41,508 nt of DNA from Mesotaenium endlicherianum (Eukaryota > Streptophyta > Zygnematophyceae > Zygnematales > Mesotaeniaceae), in assembly GCA_009602735.1 (NCBI GenBank), contig WELA01011136.1, positions 955,459 through 996,966 on the forward strand, given 5' to 3'. The translations under genes were made by a program, and so were the position numbers. Positions 1 to 9,000 of the stretch are shown one piece after another. How positions within the stretch are numbered: the stretch's first letter is position 1; each line of letters opens with the position of its first letter. Under the pieces are notes generated by a model. It did not search any database, was not told where the DNA came from, and saw only the letters and a list, made by a program, of their open reading frames with translations.

Positions 1-1029
1 TGGGTGGGGTGAGAGGGGGGGTGGGGGGGGCGGGATGGTGTGAATACAACCGTCGCGACGCTGATCCAAAGGGCCTCTTCACAGCCCCAAAGTTTTAACT
101 TGATCCAATAACAACGCTAACGCCGATTTCCTTAATATGGGGCCCTCTAACAAAGCTGTCCCATGATCCATCTGGCGTTACGCCCCATCTCGAGGCAAAG
201 CCGATTGAGGGTGGGCCTTCAGAACTAGAAGTGTAGCGGCTCAGCCTTCAGGCTTGGGAAGCTGCCGCCCCCTCTGCGCAGGATGCTCGCGCTGGGCTGG
301 GAAGCCGAGAGAGGGAGGAGAGAGGAAGGAAGAGACAGCTCAGACAGCTCGGGTCGTGCCGGCAGCTCAACGGAGACAACTAGACAGGGCAGAGCGCTTC
401 AGGGTGCAGAGTGCAGAGTGGCGACAATGGAACTGAAGATTATAGTACTGATGACAGCATTGAACAATGTTTACTGGCAGAGTGAGGGGCGCACCCATCG
501 CGTGGAGCTCACGGGTCAAGATTCCCTCGCATCATGTGCTCATGCTCGCACTAACCAGCTGGGACGATAGTGAATGATGTGCGCCTCTGTGGCCTGCACC
601 TCTGTGCAATTACACCTCTAGGAAGCGAAGCCAGAGCATATGCTGCAGTGCACATCACAATACAGCGGCCGGCGTGCAGCCTATGGGGCGGCATGCCTGC
701 TGACCCGCAAACTATGAAATGCAGATGTAACGCTCTTGCTCTATCTTCGTGAATGTATGTGTGTGTGTGTGTGTGTGTGTCTGAGGCGCGGCGTCTGTGC
801 CAGTGTGCATTCAAAGAATGTGTGTGCGAGTGTGCGCGTGTGTGTGCGTGCGTGTGTGTGTGTCTGTGGGGCGGTATGCGTGTGCCTCGTATATACAGAG
901 CGTGTATGTGTGTGTGGGAGTGCGTGTGTGTGTGTGTGCATATCTTCGGGTATGAACCTTAGCTGCCTAAGCTGTGATCATCTGACGCTCAAGAGAGCGA
1001 CACGTGGCATGCTTGTTCAGGCCTCGTAC
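1..1029. other. Non-coding stretch left of the lyase exon (probable intron of the minus-strand gene)
   Basis: No exon was recognised here. It starts with a G-rich stretch and carries a pure (TG)n run near 758-780 and interrupted TG-rich DNA to about 945. Because the rhamnogalacturonate lyase exon at 1030-1172 is an N-terminal exon read leftward and ends at a GT donor, this DNA is probably its first intron. The next exon was not found inside the window. Short open frames here are microsatellite read-through. Confidence 0.4.
758..945. repeat. (TG)n microsatellite and TG-rich tract
   Basis: A pure TG run of about 23 bases at 758-780 is followed by interrupted TGTG-rich sequence to about 945. 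Open frames across it translate to Cys-Val or Thr-His repeats and are not genes. Confidence 0.9.
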
Positions 1030-1172
1030 CCTCTGTTGGTCTCCCCGCCCTTGACGTCAAAGAAGTTGTCCAGGCCGCCATACTGGAGCCCTGTCACGAT
1101 GCCACCTGGCTTCGTGAGGGTCAGCGTCACCAGGCCATTGGCCAGGACCACCTGCGACAGCTCCCACTTCAT
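1030..1172 (-). CDS. First coding exon of a rhamnogalacturonate lyase (PL4 family), partial gene
   Basis: Read on the minus strand, an ATG at 1172-1170 opens a 47-codon frame. It contains NGLVTLTLTKPGG, then IVTGLQYGGLDN, then ETNRG. This matches the N-terminal signature of plant-type rhamnogalacturonate lyases (Rhamnogal_lyase domain, polysaccharide lyase family 4), where a stretch reading roughly NG-V-VTLSKPGG, then G-QY-G-DN, then NRGYWD is typical. The exon ends after AAC AGA GG at a GTACGA donor (1029-1028), phase 2, so a Gly codon would be completed by the next exon; plant homologues continue with Tyr-Trp-Asp. That exon lies left of anything recognisable here, so the gene is cut by the window edge. 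Family members cleave the rhamnose-galacturonate backbone of pectin by beta-elimination and are usually secreted. No signal peptide is visible before this Met, so an upstream leader exon is possible. The family call rests on recognised motifs, not on a search. Confidence 0.72.
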
Positions 1173-2942
1173 ACATTCTTGTCACCTAGAGATAAATGTT
1201 TGATATATGTTTGCTGGGCTCTTTTGTATAATCTATTTCTGGCCCTGTTGTGATTTCTGAACTGAGATTCGTGAAATGCGGTTGCCAATACAGCGTTGAA
1301 GAAGATCCAGGACATGCAGGATATTCATATGTCAAGATCTTGACACACTCTTCCTGGAAATATCAGGACTCACGAAGGTTCAGGCCAGTAGTCCAATCTG
1401 CAGGAGCTCAGGGTCGCATTCACATGATTCACATGAGAACTCTAGGCAGTCACATGGCAGCCTAGGTAGTGCACCCTAATGCAGTTTTAAAAAGTTTGCT
1501 ACACCACTGATAGGAAGCCATGGCTAGACTATTTTCACTTGCCGAATATGGAAGGCAAACTTATTTTGATGATAACATCAGATCCCTGATTCATTTTCCA
1601 AAATGGGGTTTTTTTTATTTCTTTATTTATTTGTTCTAGAATCCAATGACTTCACGCCTCTACAGAGGCAATAAGGTTGCAGCTCGGAAGCTGCCAGACC
1701 CACACCACATCAGACCATGAGTAGCTCCTCATATAGGTCGCCTGTGGCTAGTGCGACTACGGGAAAGTTAATATAGTCAATTCAGCCATGCAACTGGTTC
1801 AAGTTGCTCAGACACTTGGCTGCCATGTACATTAATATCGAGGTGAATACTTTCACATAACGAGCACAACGATTCTAGGCTAGTCACTGATGCGCATCAA
1901 CACATAAACTCCCAACTGGGGCTGTGCCTGCCTGTATGCAGCCACTTCATGAGGCCATTGGCCTAGATCGGAAAAGCAGATGCACAATGGTTGTTTTATG
2001 CCACCTAAGACTCTCACCCTTTTCTGATCTCCATACACCCCAGTTACTCCTAGAATAAGTGCTACCTAGCTTCCCATGCGAGGTGTATTTTTGAAGAAAC
2101 ATGACAGTTGTGATTTCCTTCGTGCAAACCGCAGCATGACGGTAGTGGATCTTTTTCATTCGCGAGTTGCATAAGGGGAAACTGAGTGCTTGTCTGTTTG
2201 TTTACCTCTTTACCCCTGTCCAGTACAGAAACATTGGGACCTTGTTGTCCACCGCCTAGAGGCTTTGCATATTGCATATTGTTGAAATACTCAAGGAAAA
2301 GAACGTTTTAAGTTCTATGTAAGCCTGGGCCCCTTCGAGCGTCTAGCTTTTTCTCACTCTTATTGAATGCTCGACAAAGTCCCAAACATGTGTTCAGGAC
2401 CAATTCCGGCACACAGACCCGACATATATTAAGATAAGTATTGATTTTGTTGCCAAATGCGTGATCAGTCGATCGCGCAGTCACACGAATTATTCAGAGT
2501 GCTTCCCCAGATTAAATTGACGTGCAGCTCAGAAGCTAGTTCTCAGGAATAAAGTTCTCATCGAGGTCTCGGTATGTTAGAGAACCTCTTTTTCCGAGGA
2601 GCTGAAGCGGATACTTTACATCTGCACAACTGCTCACATCAGCTCACATCTACGTTGTGAAATCTCGTTGAGACAGAACAACTGGCACGCGGCAGTGTCA
2701 TGAAGACGGAAGCCTGCAATTGGTCCTGCTTGCCCTGCTTGGCAAAATTATAGACCGCCAAATGGAAAGCTCCACTTCGAAATTCCTCGCTTGGTTTGCT
2801 GTTTCAAAACGAGAGTTTGTCACAGTTCGTCGCCCCGATGTCTGCAAGTGCGCTACATCGGACGGCGATGAGTCCCTAACCTTATTTCGGCCAATTTTTC
2901 GCGCTGGGGCATCGGGAGTAATGTGAACATACTATATACAGT
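1173..2942. other. AT-richer intergenic stretch, no gene seen
   Basis: It holds the putative upstream region of the minus-strand lyase gene. No long frame, domain motif, tRNA-like fold or tandem array was recognised. Base composition is clearly lower in GC than the host exons. Confidence 0.5.
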
Positions 2943-2951
2943 TTAATTAAA

Positions 2952-3700
2952 GGCATAAATATTTTTTTACCATCGATTTGCGCCGCTATACCAACTTCAC
3001 CATCGGTTTGTGCAAAGTGGACAGATAGATTCTGCCAATTTGGACAAAAATACCACAACTTCGTCCGAACGCCTCAGGATATGTAGCAATGAGAACACGG
3101 GCTATTCTCATCGTTAGGTCCTGTCGGTAAACTCGTGTAAGTCAGGCTTGACACGAATGAACGAGGGTGTGAAGTCGTTGCTCTCAATGTAGGATTTCTG
3201 TTGTCGAGGAGAGAATCTTGGCTTTTAGACAAAAATTTTAAAGGAGTATTATAATCTGAGATTGAATCCGAAAGTTGAAGGATTGGAGGGGAGGGCCGAA
3301 AAACCTTTGGGCCTAGCTTGTGAAGGTTACGCTTCAGGGTTTATGGTAAAGAGTTTTTATGAAACTAGGATTTCAAAAGAAATATGTATGCTGCTCGTAT
3401 ATGGTCACTGAAATTGGCCACAATGTTCTGACATGTTCACTTCACTTTTTTGCATAAAATGGACTGGCAGAACACATTCGTGTGGAGATAGTTCGCACGA
3501 CTTATACGTTAGATAACTGAAAGTGCTCGACGACACTCGAAGTACAAAGTAAAGTGAAAGCAGCAACAAAACAGGTTCAGGACGAAAAACTGGCATTTTT
3601 GTCCAAATTGGTAAAATCTGTAGACCTATGTCCTGTTTGCACAAACCGATGGTGAAGTTGGTATAGCGGCGCAAATCGATGGTAAAAAAGTATTTATTCC
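2952..3700. mobile_element. Non-autonomous Mutator-like (MULE) DNA transposon with long TIRs
   Basis: The ends are inverted copies of each other. The left arm (2952 to about 3055, weaker to about 3071) starts GGCATAAATA; the right arm, read inward from 3700, starts GGAATAAATA. From ACCATCGATTTGCGCC the arms are identical for over 50 bases, then about 80 percent similar. Each end is flanked by the same 9-base direct repeat TTAATTAAA (2943-2951 and 3701-3709). A 9-bp target duplication with long TIRs beginning GG is the usual picture for Mutator-like elements. The 749-bp body carries no transposase frame, so it would depend on an enzyme made elsewhere. The target repeat is AT-rich and nearly palindromic, which weakens the TSD argument slightly. 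Confidence 0.75.
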
Positions 3701-3754
3701 TTAATTAAATTTCAATTTCCGGCATTGGCGGCCATCAACGTATCGGCCGTCTCA

Positions 3755-4732
3755 GGGCCAGTTTACAGTGGGCACCCTCGGAAAATTCTATTCCGCCTAA
3801 CGCGCTGTTCACTTTCTTGTAATTGAATAATAAAAATACCTATTCAATTGTAGATTCTCCAGAATTCACATGATTGGTTTACAGTGAACACACGTCCTCC
3901 CATATTCGATTGTTTGTCAAATGCCCCGAGTGCAAGCGTCGCGATTTGCAGACCCTTTTTTCTCGGGGCCATTTGTCGCACCCAAATTAAAGAATCTCGG
4001 TAGCTTTCAAACTCTCGAAGTTAAATATTCAACATTCCCGCTCAGACCCCCTCATTCTTTTTTCGAAGCAGAGCCTCTCTTTGCTCATTTCTCAGCTACG
4101 TTTCAGTACAGCATTCTCTTTGCTACTGATAGTGATGGTAGCCGGGTACAGAAGCCATGTCTGGAGTCGAGGAGGAAGCCATGTCTGTGGAGCAAAAAAT
4201 TCTGTGAACAGCGTGTGCGAGAATGATGCAATGAAGGCCTCTGTCGCTGCATATATGCAGTTTCGGAGTCAGGCTTTTTTCTTCGTTCGAATGGTTTATT
4301 GGATGGCTTGGCGCGAACATGCCCAAAACTTTGCCAAAAGTTGGTGAAAAGATGGCATTGGGACAGGCAAGCGTTTGAAATAAGGTGAGAAGGTACGCTA
4401 CCAGGTACACTAGGCGGAGTTTGACGAGTAGCTTTTCACGTGTACGCCCGTGTACGTCTCACGAGTGAACACACCGCACAAGAAGATGGAAAGTGACCCT
4501 CAATTTCAGAAAACGCGGAGGTCAATTGCGTTTTCTCCTATGCTGTTCACTTTTGGTGACAATCCAATTTCAAACGTCAAACAATTGGATGGCAAGCAGC
4601 CCGCCAAAAGCCACTGTAAACCACAAAAATGGTCCATTTTTCAACCAACAAAGACGCGTTGTACCGCCCGGTACAGTCGGGTACAGTCGAATAGGATAGT
4701 AGCGCTAATTTGTGCCCACTGTAAACCAGCCC
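3755..4732. mobile_element. Non-autonomous PIF/Harbinger-like (Tourist-type) DNA transposon
   Basis: The left end reads GGGCCAGTTTACAGTGGG and the right end is its inverted copy with one change, ending ACTGTAAACCAGCCC. The element is flanked by a 3-bp direct repeat TCA (3752-3754 and 4733-4735). TIRs starting GGGCC with 3-bp target duplications are characteristic of PIF/Harbinger elements and their Tourist MITEs, although TWA is the commoner target. The 978-bp body has no transposase. The core GTTTACAGTG recurs inside near 3880, and its complement CACTGTAAAC near 4613, giving subterminal copies in the same relative orientation as the ends. Open frames inside it are short and without domains. 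Confidence 0.7.
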
Positions 4733-4735
4733 TCA

Positions 4736-6073
4736 GGCCTTTTACTTACCCGGAGACAACCTGAAGAACCAATCAGCTGCTATCAGCTGCTATCAGCCTA
4801 CTGTCAGCTTGGGGACTGCAAAATGCTGGAAATAATCAGCTGACTTGAGACTGACGAATTTGACATCTCTGACCAGCCCTGACTGGCTGGCCCTGACAAT
4901 CGTTCGAAATTATTGGCTCCATTTTCTGGCAGCTTGTGTGGTACGCCGAAGTCAAGGCCAGGGCCAGGCTTGGTTCAATATGCGCCCTGGTACGTGCTAG
5001 CAGGTGCCAGGTGCGTGCCGTTTATAAGTCGGTCACCATCCGTCACAAGTGTAATGAGTTACGAACACATGGACATGATCTGGACCAATGTGGCACACTT
5101 GTGGGCACGTCAGAAGAAACATGAGGTAACTTTCATTTTGTTTACAGTTGGTGGCCACTGTTGATGACTGTTGATCCCGCACGCCCCTGCTGATATAATC
5201 ATGAGCAACAGCAGGAGATTACGTCAAATGATCTGGCAGTCGAAACTTTGGCCTCAGAATTCTATTTGGCTTGAGGGCTGAATTGAGGTCCATAACGTAA
5301 CGATAAAAAGTGCACGACACAAGGTCATATGCTGCCAAAAACAAGACGCATGGTGCGGACCGGTACGGTTGGCAAACAGTTCGCATTTTTATTGCAGTGC
5401 AGTCCTTCGAAGGAGGCAACTGCGACCAGAACTGGACGGAGTCGGGAATCGGGACTCGGGACTCGGGACTCGGGACCACTCGGGACCCCCCATTTGAAAC
5501 CATATCTTTGCGCGGCTCTGTTCGGCTAGGATACATGAGCCATGGAGCTTTGGATCAGGAAAAGATTCACACACTAAAGACGGAATACTTATTCACAACT
5601 CGATGTCCCTCGTCACCCTTGAAGCCCCAGGAGGCATAACACGTCGTAACATTTTTCTAATGGCAGACCACTCTGGTTAGCGTAAAGGTGCGCTTATCGG
5701 AGATGATTGAGAAAGACTGCAGTTTCATGCGCTCCATATTCTGGCAGTGATGTCCCTTGAAAGGAGCGTGGCTCTATCAGATTCTCCCATGCCTGGAGTT
5801 GGTTCCGTCCTTTACGCACCCGAGGCATTGCTGCAAAATGTATTTGGGTACTTTGAACTGAACCTAAGTGTAAGCGGACGGGAGCATATTGCTAAGTCTG
5901 TTCACCAATTTACAACAATGTACTTTGGTTCTCGCATTCGACTCCTGTGATCTCATCGACTTTGTCTTCACAGCCAATAATCGTAAGTTGCTGTCAGAGA
6001 ATAAGCTTTAGGATGTGACAAGCCCTTCTACACAATCATAGGAGAGTTTATAAGACAGTTGCCTTCCTCTAGT
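4736..6073. other. Intergenic stretch upstream of the plus-strand gene; (GGGACTC)n patch
   Basis: No gene is supported. At about 5441-5491 there is a short tandem array of a heptamer close to GGGACTC, with related loose copies near 21560-21610 and 22270-22305. The last few hundred bases before 6074 should contain the promoter and 5' UTR of the plus-strand gene; no clear TATA box was identified. Confidence 0.45.
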
Positions 6074-9000
6074 ATGGACCCCATTAGGAGGAGCAGAGAG
6101 TCAGTGGTCAAATCCGGCGGGAGGAGTGAGCGCCTTCTTCATCAGTACGAGCTGCTCCTGGACACCGTCGAGCTGGCGCGCGGCTGGCGGGCCGACCCCC
6201 TCCACCTGTCGCCCAATTCGCCCTCTGCCCTTGCCCATGTGGAGCGTTTGAGCAACAGCCGCTCTTCTTCCCTGCAAGGAAGGGGATGGGCCCACTCGGC
6301 CAAGGGGGCAGCTGGCAGCCCCTCGCAGGAGAACGGCTCATCCGCCCCCTCCAGCAGCAGCAGCAGCAGCGCCAGCGCTGCTGCGGTGGCAGAGGTGGAG
6401 TACGAGTGGCTGGCAAGGAAGACTGAGGAGCTGGAGGGCCAGTGGCTCTGCGTGCAGGGTGGGGACAGAGTGACGTCGATCCTCGTCGCCGGGCTCGCTT
6501 GCTGGCTCTGCTTCTGGGACAGGTGGCAGGAATCCCCCCCTGGTCCCCCTCCTGAGAGCTCGCTCATCCTCACTTCCATGCCTGAGACCAGGGGCGACTC
6601 AGGCCTACCACCACCAGCCCTCCTGAAAGCAGCGCTTGAGACAGTCTTAACTGGGCTCACAGAGCCGGCACCTGAGCAAGCACCTGCGCATGATGTGCCT
6701 GTGCCTGTGCCTGTGCGAGCCGCCCTGTGGGGAGCCCCAACAGCGCCCTGGGAGGCCGACAGGTGCTGTTCGGACGAGGGCTGGCGAGACGGGGCCGATT
6801 CAACTTCAGTTTCCGCTTCCGCTTTTGTTTTCGCTTGCGCTTGTGGTGCTGCCGATGCAACCGACGGCGACGCCGCGGTGGCAGGGAGCCCCGGGAGTTG
6901 GGGCCAAAGAGGGAGCGTGGGGGCCTCTGGAGAGGGGCAAGGACTGGCAGGCATGGTGGAGGGGGGCTGCAGTCTGCAGGAGAGAGCAGTGCAGCTGCAG
7001 TCGCACAACACAGGCGGGGGCACGTTGCCCAGGGCTGTCGATGGCGGTGCTGCTGCCGCCGCAATGGAGGAAGACGGCCCCGCGGGCGGAAAGGAGTGGG
7101 CTCCACTGGAGCACGGAGCCGGATATGGGGCCGAAAACAGCGGCAGCAGCAGCGCTGTCAGCAGCTGCAACAACAGCAGGAGCAACAGCAGCATGAGCTG
7201 GAGCAGGAGCAACAGTGTCAGGAGCAGCACGAGCAGCACCAGCAGCTCAGGGAAGGCCTTGGTACTGGTGGGGGGGAGGAGCCCCAGCAGCTGCCAGGTG
7301 GTAAAGCGGCGGCGGAGGAGGAGCAGCAGCAGCAGCAAAGAGATGGAGAGGGAGACTGAGGAGGAGGAGGGCCTGCAGAGGAGGCTGCTGGGGAACCTGT
7401 TGCAGGGCAGCAGCTGCCGAGGCGCAGGCGTGCACACCCTGGCAGACGTGCTGCGCCATCTGGGCCTGGCTGTGGCTGCCAGCCGGGCGCAGCCTGCCAG
7501 CTCAGCCATTGCTCTGCTGCGCATCCTCGACCACACCGGTGCCGCCTGCTGGCTCGCCGGCAGAAGCCCGGAATTCGTAGCGTGCGCCTCCGCCTGCCGG
7601 GCGTTTGTTGTCACGTGCTTGCTTGAGCTCCTGTCATGCGTGGGGTCGTCCAGCCCCAAGAGACTGGCCGGCACCTACGCCGCCGACACCCGTGCCGCAA
7701 ACGCCTGCGCCGCTGACGCCCGTGCCGACAACACCTGTGCGGCCGCCGACACCTGTGCTGTCGGCACCTGTGCCACTGGCACTTGCGCTGTGGACACCTG
7801 TGACAGTGGCAGCGAGGAGCCGCTCAGCCTCAGCCCTGGCCCCAACCCTGACGGCTGTCCAGGCGGGGCCAAAAAGGGAGCAGGCGCCGGGGAGGGGGAG
7901 GTCTTCCGGCCGCTGCAGCTGGCCGAGCTCGCTGAGGTGGCAGCTGCAGAGGCCCTCTGGGTGGCCGCGGGCCACAGGCTGCAGGCATACTGCGAGCACA
8001 TCGACTCCCTGTACCACCTGGAGGTCGGCCCAGGCCTGCTGGCGGTGGCGCTGGCGAACGTGGTGCTGGGCATGCCTGACATGTGGCCCCGCGAGGTGCT
8101 GACACTTGCCGCCAAGTTTGAGAGCCTGGGCTGCAGCGTGGCGGGATTCCGGACCCGCCTGCAGGCCGTTGCCAACGCTTACAACGGCGGCAGCAGCAGC
8201 AGCGGCAGCGGCAGCAGGTCTGACGGCGCGCCGGGCGGCATCTGCTGGGGCGCGGTGTTTGACAATGAGCCAGGTGGCGCCTGCACCAGCGTCGCGGCCC
8301 TGGACCGCCTCTTGCAGCTGGCCCTGACGGTGCAGGGCGGCGAGCCGGTGCCCAGGATACTCGCCAGGCTGGCGACCTCCATTGACGTGGCGCTCTCCCG
8401 CGCACCCAGCTCAGCAGAGCGCCACCTGCTGGCCAATCGCTTCGCACGCACCCTCCTCCGGCCCCTCCAGGGGTGCCACGCAGGCAGCGCTGCAGGCAAC
8501 AGCAGCGGCGACGAAAGCTGGCGGCCTAGCGGGGACCACCACCAGGGCGGCCGCGGCCCCTGGATGTACGAGCTGGCACAGATCTTCCTCAAAATTAGCG
8601 GCCAGCTGGGCCCCCTTCCCCAGTTGGAGCAGTCCTGCCAGGTGGATCACATCGAGATGTGTGCGCGTGTGATCGTCGACAGGTGGACGCAGGGCGTGGA
8701 GGGGGCGGGGAAACCTGCTGAGCTGGCGAGAACGATAGAGGGAATGGCAGACCCGGGGGCGGAGGCCGGGTGGCTGGCATGGAAGGCCATTGGGTGCCAC
8801 CTGGAGCGGTCTGAGCCTGGCCACCTGGCGCTCCGTGCGATGCGGCGCAAGGCGGTTCTGGCGACGTTTGCGGTAAGAGGCTGCTTGTGCCTCTGCATGC
8901 CCTAAGCAGGTAGAATGCACATGCATGCATGCACACATGCATGCACGCACGCACGCGAGGACACAGCGTGTATGATTAGTGTGAGATCGATGAAATGTGT

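Noticed and set aside
736..1203. Open frames over the TG-rich tract, with Cys-Val or Thr-His repeats
   Set aside because: They are translations of a dinucleotide repeat; the only credible coding part is the minus-strand lyase exon at 1030-1172.
6142..7674. 510-codon open frame on the minus strand
   Set aside because: It is antisense to the plus-strand exon and consists of Leu/Ser/Pro runs caused by CAG and GGA repeats; no domain, and no start or splice support.
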